Notes: generated by a model from the sequence alone, not told the origin. Counted from the first letter of the stretch, positions 9,843 to 18,084 are shown. The stretch: 64,000 nucleotides of DNA from Synechococcus sp. MEDNS5 (GCF_014279875.1 NZ_CP047952.1:1798001-1862000); one strand, 5' to 3'. Numbers and translations are program-made.

Positions 9843-9992
9843 ATGGACCTCAAACGCAAGAGCTGCCAAGAATTAAACAATCAACTGGCTGTTTACAAAG
9901 AGACTCATAACACCAACGGAACAGATGCTGTCTTACGCCAGATGGCTCACGAACACTGCCCCATTCAAACACCAGGCTTATCGGATCGCTGA
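9843..9992 (+). CDS. Possible small protein (49 aa)
   Basis: A short ATG frame encodes a soluble, helix-prone peptide with two cysteines (SCQELNNQLAVYKE, then MAHEHCPIQ). Residue composition looks like real protein rather than chance translation, and marine picocyanobacteria have many such proteins of about 50 residues. No clear ribosome site is visible. Function is unknown. Confidence 0.4.
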   Translation: MDLKRKSCQELNNQLAVYKETHNTNGTDAVLRQMAHEHCPIQTPGLSDR

Positions 9993-10112
9993 CCACACAC
10001 CTGGGGCTGTCTGAGGGTCTTTCTGGGTCAGTGCGATGCTGGGCTTAAGTACTTCGTAACGTGGCTTGCGCAGCTGACTGAGTCAAAAGAAGAATTTTTA
10101 CGTTCTAGCAAC

Positions 10113-10137
10113 AAAAAACCCCGCCATTGCTGACGGG
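10113..10137 (-). terminator. Probable intrinsic terminator for the leftward gene ending at 10250
   Basis: Read on the minus strand, CCCGTC and GGCGGG form a short GC-rich stem around AGCAAT, followed by a run of T residues. It lies about 110 bases after the stop of the secreted-protein gene. Confidence 0.55.
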
Positions 10138-10249
10138 ATGCATGTAACGTTGCGAGATAGATAGCGACAACAAAGCACCTTGTTTTTCCCCTTGTTGGGT
10201 CTTGCATCGCTTTCATCTTTAGGACTTACGGATTCCTGGACGATGGCGA

Positions 10250-10603
10250 TTACCACTCAGATCCGTATAGCTTTGAATAGATTTTATACGTCGTATCATT
10301 ATCAAGACCTGAGACCGCAAGATAAGTCACGCCTAGTTTTTGGTCGCATCCAATTTCTACCACCATGTATTCATTTTCATGGTAAGCAGTCACATACGCC
10401 ATTCTCTCTTTTTTGTCAACCTCAAGTGATTTATTGAATCCGTTCGTTTTTAGCAAAGTCTTTGCCCCTCCGATGCATTCTTCCAAGTTTCCGCTATAGC
10501 CAAAAACACCTGTGTAGAGATGAGGTCTTGCTTCAACTGAGCTCGAAGTGAAAAGTGCTGCACCAACAACAGCGGAAGCACTCAAGAAATTGAAGAGTTT
10601 CAT
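10250..10603 (-). CDS. Predicted secreted protein (117 aa)
   Basis: The ATG at 10603 gives a clear signal peptide (MKLFNFLSASAVVGAALF, cleavage near SSVEA-RP). The mature domain is about 90 residues with two cysteines (NLEECIGG, VVEIGCDQK), which may form a disulfide in the periplasm. The frame is open upstream to 10699, but that part has no secretion signal and no good start. Similar small exported proteins occur in marine Synechococcus. The function is unknown. Confidence 0.68.
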   Translation of the reverse strand: MKLFNFLSASAVVGAALFTSSSVEARPHLYTGVFGYSGNLEECIGGAKTLLKTNGFNKSLEVDKKERMAYVTAYHENEYMVVEIGCDQKLGVTYLAVSGLDNDTTYKIYSKLYGSEW

Positions 10604-10809
10604 CTGAAATTTACGTGCGTGAAGGCATTCCTTAGGCCTGCACACTAGAGCGATGATTCTACACCCCAACTGGGTTACAAGGCAATCCCCATCTGCCATG
10701 ACAGGCGATCTTCACCCCCATCGCGGGGCTCCATCGAGTTCAGCCACAAGCGTCTCCATCACCGCCAGAGCTTCAATGTTTGCCAAGGCCTTCTGAGCCT
10801 GGGCCGCCA

Positions 10810-11007
10810 TCACTCGCCCATGGGGAGCGCATTCAGAAACGAGGGAGGCCCCTCTGACGCATCAACCTTCGCCCGCGCCATGCAGGCGTTGATACGCTCG
10901 CTGATACTTGCCATGCCTTCCGTTTCTGATGCCATGGCAGGGGTGATGCTGCTCAGAAGCAGGCGTTTGAGCGCAGCGGTGGCGGCTTCAAGAGTGGGAG
11001 TTGTCAT
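10810..11007 (-). CDS. Small hypothetical protein (65 aa)
   Basis: The product reads as two helices (LEAATAALKRLLLSS and GMASISERINACMARA) and has no membrane segment or known motif. An opposite-strand frame over the same bases has poorer composition and is taken as its shadow. Function is unknown. Confidence 0.45.
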   Translation of the reverse strand: MTTPTLEAATAALKRLLLSSITPAMASETEGMASISERINACMARAKVDASEGPPSFLNALPMGE

Positions 11008-11052
11008 TCAACCATTGTGGACAAGAGTGGTTCCGATGCCAGCGATGGCTGA

Positions 11053-11313
11053 TTAATCGCCAAAACCAGACGCACGCTTTTTGGGCTTCCTCTTTGATGG
11101 CGTTTCTGCGACACGATCCGACGTGATTTCCGCTGTGGCGTCGTTAAAGATCAGCCCATCGAGCCAAACGGTAATGATATAAACGACAATCAAAACAGGG
11201 ATGATGACGCCCCATTCGTTGGGAAATTCATAGGGAATTTGCCTGACCCCATAGATCGCCAGGTATCCGGTAATCAGCGTGAAAACAAATCGCCTGATGG
11301 TGGATGGGTTCAA
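11053..11313 (-). CDS. Small membrane protein (86 aa)
   Basis: Two hydrophobic segments are visible, at about residues 8-23 (RFVFTLITGYLAIYGV) and 34-52 (WGVIIPVLIVVYIITVWLD), followed by a polar, very basic tail (SKRKPKKRASG). The tail would face the cytoplasm by the positive-inside rule. ATG start at 11313. No family is recognised. Confidence 0.6.
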   Translation of the reverse strand: MNPSTIRRFVFTLITGYLAIYGVRQIPYEFPNEWGVIIPVLIVVYIITVWLDGLIFNDATAEITSDRVAETPSKRKPKKRASGFGD

Positions 11314-11386
11314 CGCGCCGATGCCTTTGAAAGACAGTCAGTCTCCCACCAACGACCCATGGTTGGGGCGTTGGTGGGATTCAGGG

Positions 11387-11728
11387 TCAAAACTTCCTGG
11401 GATAGGGAGGGTTACCGGCAAGCTCGATGTTGATTTCTCTGCAGATGTTCATCCATGCACCCAGCCCGAAATTGACACCCATCGGGCCATCGATGAACTC
11501 CTGAAACTGCTCGGCTGTGATGCCTTCACGCACTTCCCAGATGCAGAACGCCGGTCCCTCTGGACCAACAGGGCAAAAGGCGTGGTTATAAAAACCAGCC
11601 TCGAGATTCTTGGCAACAGCGTCATCCCAACCGCCACCAGGAGCCATGGCTGTTTGCGCAGCCTGCCACCACTGCGCAGCCTTGCCCGCGCGGAATTCAT
11701 GGTGAACGTGGAAGAACTTGGATGCCAT
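11387..11728 (-). CDS. Conserved hypothetical protein (113 aa), ferredoxin-like fold suspected
   Basis: From the ATG at 11728 the product reads MASKFFHVHHEFRAGKA, with a central cysteine segment (HAFCPVGPEGPAFCIWEV) and the C-terminal GITAEQFQEFIDGP. The pattern of strands and helices is like small dimeric alpha/beta-barrel proteins that act on or carry small ligands, but no active site can be named. Thirteen further codons upstream are open but look non-coding. Function is unknown. Confidence 0.62.
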   Translation of the reverse strand: MASKFFHVHHEFRAGKAAQWWQAAQTAMAPGGGWDDAVAKNLEAGFYNHAFCPVGPEGPAFCIWEVREGITAEQFQEFIDGPMGVNFGLGAWMNICREINIELAGNPPYPRKF

Positions 11729-11843
11729 GGATCTGTGCTGCTGGTATCGCCTCTCTACGCGCTTCAAAAAGGATCTGCAAGTCGCCGAGCCGACAGAGGC
11801 TCAATCACAGGCGAAACTTGTCTCAACTTGACGTTGGCTCCCC

Positions 11844-12077
11844 GTGAATTTTTTCTCCCTTCCCTTTCTGATCCAGTGGTTGTTCACCTGGCTGATCCTG
11901 AACTGGGGGGCTTCGTTGGCACTGGGGAGCGACGGAGAAGCCAATACAGGCCTTGGGCAACCACGGCGACGTCGGCCGCTCGCGAGCCAGCAACCCAAAT
12001 TCATCATTCACGCGCTGTTGATTGAGTTCGCCATCGATTGGTTCTGGATGAGCATGCCCGACTCCCTCTGGAACTAA
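11844..12077 (+). CDS. Small hypothetical membrane protein (77 aa)
   Basis: It starts with GTG at 11844. A hydrophobic N-terminus (NFFSLPFLIQWLFTWLILNW) is followed by a basic loop with RRRR and a second hydrophobic patch (FIIHALLIEFAIDWFWM). Two-helix membrane proteins of this size are common in the group. The start codon and reality of the gene are moderately uncertain. The last four bases overlap the convergent zinc-ribbon gene. Confidence 0.45.
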   Translation: MNFFSLPFLIQWLFTWLILNWGASLALGSDGEANTGLGQPRRRRPLASQQPKFIIHALLIEFAIDWFWMSMPDSLWN

Positions 12078-12568
12078 TCAGACCCCGAAGAAGGCGCTTC
12101 AGTCAGCGCTGAGGGCCTCTGACCAGCACAAGCCAGGCATCCCCCATTGATGCGATAAGGCGCCAGATGATTGCGCAGGCAGCGCGTCCCCCGGAAAAAG
12201 AGCACCTGGCCGAGCTCCCGCGCGTGGGCATCCGTCAACGCCAGCCTGAGCCAGCTGTCTGGCACCTGGCCTTGCAATGCGCTCCTGTTGCGATGCGCCT
12301 CCTCCCGCCGCTCCTGCTCATCGCGATCATTCCGTACCTGGACCGCCTCAACCTGCAGCTCCCGAGCGCACGCAAGGCACGCGATCACGACCGGTTTCTT
12401 ACGACTGGTGTTGTGCGAGAGCTTGTCTCCAGGGACCTCCCGCTCTCGACCACAGGAGCAACGGCACCACCAGAAGACATTCCCGCCCTTGGTGCGCCGC
12501 TCTGAAAGCCGCAGCACCGTGAGCTTGCCGTACACCTCGCCGACACGATTTCGGGGTTGCGATGGCAT
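12074..12568 (-). CDS. Zinc-ribbon protein (164 aa)
   Basis: The N-terminus has the pattern GKLTVLRLSERR, then WWCRCSCGRE, then VIACLAC. This is the small zinc ribbon often seen before AP2 or HNH domains in phage and cyanobacterial proteins. A second cysteine pair (RCLRNHLAPYRINGGCLAC) forms another possible zinc site at the C-terminus. A charged coiled segment rich in Glu and Arg joins them. No nuclease residues are visible, so a nucleic-acid-binding role is inferred. Confidence 0.68.
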   Translation of the reverse strand: MPSQPRNRVGEVYGKLTVLRLSERRTKGGNVFWWCRCSCGREREVPGDKLSHNTSRKKPVVIACLACARELQVEAVQVRNDRDEQERREEAHRNRSALQGQVPDSWLRLALTDAHARELGQVLFFRGTRCLRNHLAPYRINGGCLACAGQRPSALTEAPSSGSD

Positions 12569-12579
12569 TCAAACCATGG

Positions 12580-12786
12580 TCAGTGAACCAAGGCATCAGC
12601 ACGGGCTGCCAACAGGATCGATCCCGTTTGATGCACCTGCCCGTTCTGTTCCCACTTACGCCTGAAATCCTTGAGGATCCCCTCCCGCACAGGTGGGATG
12701 GCCACAAGCCCAAGCCCCAGGGCGAGGAGCAGAACAATCAGCACCGTGCGTTCCCTTGAGTTGGTGGCGTTTGGATCCTGATCCAT
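12580..12786 (-). CDS. Single-pass membrane protein (68 aa)
   Basis: ATG at 12786 is chosen over an in-frame TTG at 12804. A membrane helix (VLIVLLLALGLGLVAIPPV) is followed by a basic soluble tail (LKDFRRKWEQNGQ). It lies 12 bases before the start of the zinc-ribbon gene on the same strand, so the pair may be co-transcribed. Function is unknown. Confidence 0.5.
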   Translation of the reverse strand: MDQDPNATNSRERTVLIVLLLALGLGLVAIPPVREGILKDFRRKWEQNGQVHQTGSILLAARADALVH

Positions 12787-12867
12787 GCAATCAAAGCGCG
12801 CCAATTCATGCTGATCGAGTTCTGGCCGGGCGTCCAGAGGATTGTCAGGGGTGCCTCCCCCTGCGGC

Positions 12868-13128
12868 TCAGGTCTGATTGCCACCCAGCATGTCGTCGTA
12901 GCCCTCGTAGGGGTTGTATTCAGCCCAGCCTGGACTGGCCTGATCGAGCAGGCCGTACTCGCCATCGATCATGTCGGCCCTGGTGTTGCCATAGGGAACC
13001 GTGTTGCAGGTGATGCCACCCCCCGCTGCCGGCTGGCAATCATCGAAGCGGATCTGTGCATCCACCGTGCCCGCCAGAAGCGCACCGGCCAGTGTAATGC
13101 CGGAGAAGGACATCAAGATTGCCTTCAT
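12868..13128 (-). CDS. Small exported protein (86 aa)
   Basis: The ATG at 13128 gives a signal peptide (MKAILMSFSGITLAGALLAG, cleavage near VDA-QI). The mature part has one cysteine pair (DDCQPAAGGGITCN) and a Tyr/Gly-rich acidic tail (YNPYEGYDDMLGG). The spacing of the two cysteines suggests a small disulfide loop. Function is unknown. Confidence 0.6.
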   Translation of the reverse strand: MKAILMSFSGITLAGALLAGTVDAQIRFDDCQPAAGGGITCNTVPYGNTRADMIDGEYGLLDQASPGWAEYNPYEGYDDMLGGNQT

Positions 13129-13180
13129 GACGGATAGCGCAGTTGGGCTCCAGTTTGCCCTTGATCGCTGCGATCTGCCC

Positions 13181-13519
13181 CTACAGCCCCCGACAGGCAC
13201 GGGCACTGGCCTGAAGGGTGTCAAAGACCCGCTCCCCGCGCCCTTGGGAGAGCTGAACCATCACAACATCAGCCTGCAGGCCCAGCAACAGGGTCTGGCA
13301 GGGATAACGATCGGCCCTGGCGGCTCGGCGCTGCAGCTGTTCAGTGAGATCCAGGGCCTGATCGCAGCGGGTCGGATCCCCCGTGGAGAAGCAGGCCCTC
13401 AGGACCGGCTGAATCGTCTCCAGCCCCCCCGCGCTTACCGGACGGATCAGAGCCACCATCCCCAGAGCAATACCCATCCCGAGAGAACGCATCCCCAACC
13501 GGTCAGCAGATCGACGCAT
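13181..13519 (-). CDS. Small exported protein with four cysteines (112 aa)
   Basis: From the ATG at 13519 there is a twenty-residue hydrophobic segment (LGMGIALGMVALIRPVSA) that fits a signal peptide. The mature part is helical with cysteines in LRACFSTGDPTRCDQAL, YPCQTLL and ARACRGL. Helical hairpins with paired cysteines of this kind occur in exported picocyanobacterial proteins. The next gene on the strand (12868-13128) is also exported. Function is unknown. Confidence 0.6.
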   Translation of the reverse strand: MRRSADRLGMRSLGMGIALGMVALIRPVSAGGLETIQPVLRACFSTGDPTRCDQALDLTEQLQRRAARADRYPCQTLLLGLQADVVMVQLSQGRGERVFDTLQASARACRGL

Positions 13520-13556
13520 CCTCCTGAGAGAATGATCGGGATTGATCGCTGACTGG

Positions 13557-13673
13557 ATGTACACCGACTGGACCGCCGTCGCCCTGCTGCTGTTCACCAG
13601 CGTTCCCCTGCTGGCTGTGGTGGCCACCGCCACCTTCTTCATCTGGCAGCAGCGGAAGAAGCAACTGCGTTGA
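13557..13673 (+). CDS. Tiny single-helix membrane protein (38 aa)
   Basis: A 38-codon frame from ATG 13557 encodes a short polar N-terminus (MYTDWT), a continuous hydrophobic helix (VALLLFTSVPLLAVVATATF), and a basic cytoplasmic tail (QQRKKQLR). This is the architecture of small accessory subunits of membrane complexes in cyanobacteria. It cannot be assigned to a known photosynthetic subunit. It overlaps the 3' end of the convergent zinc-binding gene by 35 bases. Confidence 0.5.
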   Translation: MYTDWTAVALLLFTSVPLLAVVATATFFIWQQRKKQLR

Positions 13674-13824
13674 TGCCCTTGGATGCTGGCTGATCAAGCC
13701 GTGACTCGATCTCAGCATCCTCAGCCCCGTTGCAGCCTTGCCCCAAACAGGCCAGACAGGTGCGGAACTGCTGTTCACTCACCCGTTGAATTCCACTGCC
13801 TCCGCAGCAGGAGCAGATGGCCAT
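13639..13824 (-). CDS. Small zinc-binding protein with DnaJ-like cysteine motifs (61 aa)
   Basis: Two CxxC pairs are present, CSCCGGSG and CLACLGQGC, spaced like one unit of the DnaJ zinc-finger region (CxxCxGxG twice). The start is ATG 13824; a further ATG at 13836 is in frame. Proteins of this kind bind one zinc ion and may act as a chaperone or assembly factor. The C-terminal half is low-complexity Ala/Ser. Confidence 0.55.
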   Translation of the reverse strand: MAICSCCGGSGIQRVSEQQFRTCLACLGQGCNGAEDAEIESRLDQPASKGINAVASSAAAR

Positions 13825-13887
13825 GACCGAAACCAAGTAATGGGATCAGTGTGGGAGCAACAGACCCACTTGATCCCGAAGCCTTCC

Positions 13888-14784
13888 TTAAGAATGCAAC
13901 AACTGAATGCGGTTCTGCCATAGCTCGGGCTGCCGACGCACATGGTCGAGCAGCTCAAGCGCTGAAAGGGCGGTCTCCGCAGGGACTAGATCCAGGGATG
14001 CGGCCAGGTGGCCCACCACCCGATCCGGCCCCCATCCTTGTTGCTTCAGGGGGGTCAATCCCCGTGCCCGCTCGCGCTTCGAAAGCTTCATGCCGTCATC
14101 CGCAAGGAGCAGTGGCACATGGCGGTAAGCGGGTGCCGTTTGCCCCAGCACCGCCGCCAGAGCCTGCTGCGGCAAACAAGCCGGAGCCAAATCCTTGCCG
14201 CGCACCACCTCTGTGATGCCCAGGGAGAGCTCATCCACCACCGTGGCCAGGTGATAGGCCACGAAACCATCCGCGCGGCGCAACACCGGATCACCGCAGG
14301 ACGATGCATAGGGTTCCGGCACGGTGAGTCTCCAGGCCGGAAGACGGCCGTCTTTCAATCCCCAGCTCAGGTCTCGGCCACGGCACGTTCCTGGGTAACG
14401 GGTGAACCCGGTCAGTTGCCGGCGACTGCAGCGGCAGGCATACACCAAACCCTGGCGGCGCAGGGCCGACAGGAAGGATCCATAGAGGCCCTGGCGTTGG
14501 CTCTGAACGATCGCAGGCCCATCCCAGTGAAGACCCAGCCACTGCAAATCATTCAGAGCCGACTCAGTCGCTCCGGGCTGAACCCGCGGCGTGTCGAGAT
14601 CATCAATGCGGAGCAGCCACTGGCCTTGATGCCAACGGGCCTGTAACCACGACAGCAAGGCTGTGCGCAGATTGCCCAGATGCAGGGGGCCGGAGGGCGT
14701 CGGAGCAAACCGTCCTCGGTATCCCGTGGAACGCAAGGCCTCACCGCGGCTCAGGACGGCAAGAAGATGGTCTGGGCAGATCAC
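13888..14784 (-). CDS. gluQ: Glutamyl-Q tRNA(Asp) synthetase
   Basis: It attaches glutamate to the queuosine base in the anticodon of tRNA-Asp. The protein resembles the catalytic half of glutamyl-tRNA synthetase: RFAPTPSGPLHLGN (HIGH-type motif), a zinc-binding region (YACRCSRRQL with TCRGRD), and KLSKRERARG (KMSKS-type), with no anticodon-binding domain. The only ATG of the frame, at 14811, lies inside the hup terminator hairpin. I therefore place the start at the GTG at 14784, although a TTG further in, behind GGTGAGG, is also plausible. Confidence 0.88.
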   Translation of the reverse strand: MICPDHLLAVLSRGEALRSTGYRGRFAPTPSGPLHLGNLRTALLSWLQARWHQGQWLLRIDDLDTPRVQPGATESALNDLQWLGLHWDGPAIVQSQRQGLYGSFLSALRRQGLVYACRCSRRQLTGFTRYPGTCRGRDLSWGLKDGRLPAWRLTVPEPYASSCGDPVLRRADGFVAYHLATVVDELSLGITEVVRGKDLAPACLPQQALAAVLGQTAPAYRHVPLLLADDGMKLSKRERARGLTPLKQQGWGPDRVVGHLAASLDLVPAETALSALELLDHVRRQPELWQNRIQLLHS

Positions 14785-14787
14785 ATG

Positions 14788-14813
14788 AAAAAGGTGGTCC
14801 CAAGGGACCACCT
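14788..14813 (-). terminator. Rho-independent terminator of hup
   Basis: On the minus strand a perfect 9-bp stem (GGTGGTCCC with GGGACCACC) with a very short loop is followed by five T residues. It lies 23 bases after the hup stop. Confidence 0.85.
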
Positions 14814-14835
14814 CAAAGCGTTTAGCAGAGGCAAA

Positions 14836-15111
14836 TCAGCCCTGAACGCGGTCCTTGAACATCTTGCCGGCGGTGAAGGCAGGCACGCGCTTGGCGGGGA
14901 TCTTGATCTTTTCGCCGGTCTTGGGGTTCAGGCCCTGACGCGCGGAGCGCTCACGGGGCTCGAAGGAGCCGAAGCCAAGGATAGAGACCTTCTTGCCTTC
15001 AACAACGGAATCGATGATGGTTTCGATGGCAGCGTCCACAACCAGGGACACGTCGGTTTTGGTGAGCTCGGTGCGGGCAGCAACCAGATTGACGAGATCG
15101 GCTTTGTTCAT
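14836..15111 (-). CDS. hup: HU-family DNA-binding protein
   Basis: This nucleoid protein of 91 residues bends DNA as a dimer. It matches the family over its whole length: MNKADLVNLVAARTELTK, the core GKKVSILGFGSFE, the DNA-binding arm RSARQGLNPKTGEKIKI, and the C-terminal KRVPAFTAGKMFKDRV. It is followed by a strong terminator before gluQ, so it is probably transcribed alone. Confidence 0.97.
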   Translation of the reverse strand: MNKADLVNLVAARTELTKTDVSLVVDAAIETIIDSVVEGKKVSILGFGSFEPRERSARQGLNPKTGEKIKIPAKRVPAFTAGKMFKDRVQG

Positions 15112-15267
15112 GGAGAAAAAGAGGAAAGTGGCGGAAGCGGTTGGAACGACGATGCGGAGGTCGACATCCGCACGGCTTGCCTAAGCGCGCCAATCGTATG
15201 GAGGTCTGAGCAGTGCGGCAACCGAAAAACACCGTGCCGCAATGCTTTCTCTGAAAATCTGCCTGAT

Positions 15268-15942
15268 TCAGACCTCAGATCCTCCGCGCTGCCCGGCGGG
15301 ACTCCAACTGCTGAACGGGGCCAGACGCCCACCGCGCAAGGCACCAAGCCCGGCCCCAGATGCTAGTGCTGGACAAGCATCTGAAGGAAGCCACTCCCGA
15401 AGATGCTGCAGGCTGCGCTGCTGTCTGGGCCAATGAAATGTGCGTCGGTGCTGCAGTGGGGCCAGAGAATCGGCGGCGACTGGCACCAGCAAGCGTCCGC
15501 AGAAGAGCACATTGGATGGTGCTGGGGCATATACAACCGCATGCCCCGGGGTCGGCCCCGGAGTCCAGAGCAGGCGCAACCCGGAGATGGTGGAGTGGGC
15601 GTCTGCGAACGTGCTGAGGTTTGGCACCTCAGGAAGCAGGTAGGCCTCCTGCTCCTGCACGAGCACCGGCCAATCGAGCTGTTCCTGCAGGCGGCGCAAG
15701 CGGCCATGGCCTTCCCGGCTGGTGAGCAGGATGCGGGCCACGCGGCCTCCAGCCAGCTCCTTCAGGGCCGTCAGCGTGGCCTCTGTGAGCGGGGGGCAGT
15801 CGATCAGCACCGGTTCCGGAGCCACATCCAACCACCAGGAGGAGCCACCCCGGCAGTCGCGATTGGGAGGAAACAGCCAGAGATCCGGGCGGATGCGCTG
15901 CGGAGGGCGACCGGGTTCAAGGGCGGACGTCAACACAGTCAC
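15268..15942 (-). CDS. Metallo-beta-lactamase-fold protein with degenerate metal motif
   Basis: The 224-residue protein has the fold's layout: WLDVAPEPVLIDCPP, RILLTSREGHGRLRRLQ, LLWTPGPTPGHAVVYAP, then NVLFCGRLL. The metal motif HxHxDH is replaced by SREGHG, keeping one histidine. The later GPTPGH histidine is retained, and the expected metal-bridging Asp becomes Cys in NVLFCGRL. Zinc hydrolase activity is therefore doubtful. It lies upstream of hup on the same strand with a gap of 156 bases and is divergent from glgX. Confidence 0.72.
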   Translation of the reverse strand: MTVLTSALEPGRPPQRIRPDLWLFPPNRDCRGGSSWWLDVAPEPVLIDCPPLTEATLTALKELAGGRVARILLTSREGHGRLRRLQEQLDWPVLVQEQEAYLLPEVPNLSTFADAHSTISGLRLLWTPGPTPGHAVVYAPAPSNVLFCGRLLVPVAADSLAPLQHRRTFHWPRQQRSLQHLREWLPSDACPALASGAGLGALRGGRLAPFSSWSPAGQRGGSEV

Positions 15943-16005
15943 GGTGCTTCACCGCAGTTACCACTACTTTGAAACCAGTGCGTCCTGCGGCCGGCGGGCG
16001 GTTCA

Positions 16006-18084
16006 GTGAGCGCAATCCTTCGAGGCAAACCCTGGCCCCTGGGCAGCACCGTGACAGCACGGGGGGTGAATTTTTCTGTGGCAGCACCGCGGGCCAACCG
16101 GGTGGAGCTGCTGCTCTTCAACAGCAGTGAGGCCCCCAGTCCCGACCGCATCATCGATCTTGATGTGCAGACCCACCGCTCCGGTGACTACTGGCATGTG
16201 GAGGTGGAGGGCCTGAAGGAAGGCTGTCTCTACGGCTACCGGGTGTTCGGACCGTTGGCACCGGGTGGGCACGGCTTCAGGCCGGCGAAAGTGCTCCTTG
16301 ATCCCTGCGCCCGGGGGATCGAGGGCTGGTCGGTGTACCAGCGGGAGATGGCCACCGGGGCCTCACCGAACACCGACTGCTGCCTCAAAGGCGTGGTGTG
16401 TGAGCGGGACCGCTTCGACTTTGATGCCCACCCCAGACCGCGCCACAGCTGGCAGCAGACGGTGATCTACGAACTGCACGTGGGGGGCTTCACCCGCCGG
16501 AGCAACAGCGGTGTGGCACCTGAGCGGCGCGGCACCCTTCTGGGCGTGATCGACAAGATTCCCTATCTCAAAGACCTCGGTGTCACCACGATCGAGTTGC
16601 TGCCGGTGCAGGCCTTTGATCCGGACGATGCACCTCCAGGACGCGACAACGTTTGGGGCTACAGCCCGCTGAGTTGGTTCGCACCCCATTCGGGCTACAT
16701 CTGCGGAGACGACCCCCTGCAGGCCCGCCATCAGATGCGCGCCCTTGTGGCCGCCTGCCATGACGCCGGCCTCGAGGTACTTCTGGATGTGGTCTACAAC
16801 CACACCACTGAAGGCAATCAAAACGGGCCCACCCTGAGCTGGCGTGGATTCGGAGACAGGGTTTATTACCACCAGTCCAGCAACGGCGACTATCTCGATG
16901 TGAGCGGTTGCGGCAATTCGATTGCCGCCCATCAGCCCCTGTCGCGAACATTGATCCTGGAGTCCCTGCGCTGCTGGGCCATCGAGCTGGGGGTGGATGG
17001 CTTCCGCTTTGATCTAGGGATTGAGTTGAGCCGGGGGGAAGGCCTGAAACCTCTCGAGCAGCCACCCCTGTTGGAGGCGATGGAAGCTGACCCGCTTTTA
17101 AGCGATCTCAAGCTGGTGAGTGAACCGTGGGACTGCGGCGGGCTCTACCGACTCAACGATTTCCCGGCCCAGCGCATCGGCACCTGGAACGGCCGCTTTC
17201 GCGATGCCCTGCGCGGCTTCTGGAAAGGGGACGAAAACAGCACCTGGGCCCTGGGTCAACGCCTGCGCGGCAGCCCAGACCTCTACGAAGGCAAGCCCGT
17301 GAATCTGGGGCGTTCTGTGAATCTGCTCACGGCTCACGACGGCTTCACCCTGATGGACCTGATGAGCTTCAACGGCAAGCACAACCTGGCCAATGGGGAA
17401 GACAACCGCGATGGTGAAAATCACAACATCAGCTGGAACCACGGCGTGGAAGGGCCGACCACCAACCATGCAGTGACGGCCCTACGCCGGCGCCAGCAGC
17501 GCAACATGCTCAGCACCCTGTTGCTGGCCCGCGGTGTGCCCATGCTGTTAATGGGTGATGAAGTAGGCCGCAGCCAGGGAGGCAACAACAACACCTGGTG
17601 TCAGGACAGCCCGCTGAGCTGGATGATCTGGTCGGATCATCACTGCGACAGGGATCTGCTGACCTATGTGCGGCGCTTGATCGCAGTGCGTCATCAGCTC
17701 AGGGATCTGTTCACCCCGCTGATCGCCCACAACGAAAAGCCCCAACAGCTCAGCAGCGACCATGAAGGGTTCTGGCGTCAGTGGCATGGCGTGGAACTGG
17801 GCAAACCCGATTGGGCCAGCTGGTCGCACTGCTTGGCACTCAGCGTGCACAGAGGAAGCCAGGGGGCGGTGCTATGGGCTGGCTTCAACGCCTATTTCAA
17901 GGCCATGCACTTCGACTTACCGGTGGCAGCCACACCGTGGCATCGCTTGATCGACACGGCCCTGCCACCGGGAGAGGACCTTCCGGCCCATCCCGAACCC
18001 TGGACACCGCCAGGGGTGCCGCTGGAGGCCAGAAGCCTGGTGGTGATGGTGGCCAGGGAGTACACAAACACGCTCAAGCTGTAA
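16006..18084 (+). CDS. glgX: Glycogen debranching enzyme (GlgX/isoamylase type)
   Basis: This GH13 enzyme hydrolyses alpha-1,6 branches during glycogen breakdown in the cytoplasm. The 692-residue protein has an N-terminal carbohydrate-binding beta domain (STVTARGVNFSVAAPRANRV). The catalytic barrel has DVVYNHTTEGN (region I), GVDGFRFDLG (nucleophile Asp), LVSEPWDCGG (acid Glu) and LTAHDGFTLMDL (region IV), followed by a C-terminal beta domain. The start is GTG at 16006. Length matches GlgX. In cyanobacteria it supplies glucose units in the dark. Confidence 0.94.
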   Translation: MSAILRGKPWPLGSTVTARGVNFSVAAPRANRVELLLFNSSEAPSPDRIIDLDVQTHRSGDYWHVEVEGLKEGCLYGYRVFGPLAPGGHGFRPAKVLLDPCARGIEGWSVYQREMATGASPNTDCCLKGVVCERDRFDFDAHPRPRHSWQQTVIYELHVGGFTRRSNSGVAPERRGTLLGVIDKIPYLKDLGVTTIELLPVQAFDPDDAPPGRDNVWGYSPLSWFAPHSGYICGDDPLQARHQMRALVAACHDAGLEVLLDVVYNHTTEGNQNGPTLSWRGFGDRVYYHQSSNGDYLDVSGCGNSIAAHQPLSRTLILESLRCWAIELGVDGFRFDLGIELSRGEGLKPLEQPPLLEAMEADPLLSDLKLVSEPWDCGGLYRLNDFPAQRIGTWNGRFRDALRGFWKGDENSTWALGQRLRGSPDLYEGKPVNLGRSVNLLTAHDGFTLMDLMSFNGKHNLANGEDNRDGENHNISWNHGVEGPTTNHAVTALRRRQQRNMLSTLLLARGVPMLLMGDEVGRSQGGNNNTWCQDSPLSWMIWSDHHCDRDLLTYVRRLIAVRHQLRDLFTPLIAHNEKPQQLSSDHEGFWRQWHGVELGKPDWASWSHCLALSVHRGSQGAVLWAGFNAYFKAMHFDLPVAATPWHRLIDTALPPGEDLPAHPEPWTPPGVPLEARSLVVMVAREYTNTLKL

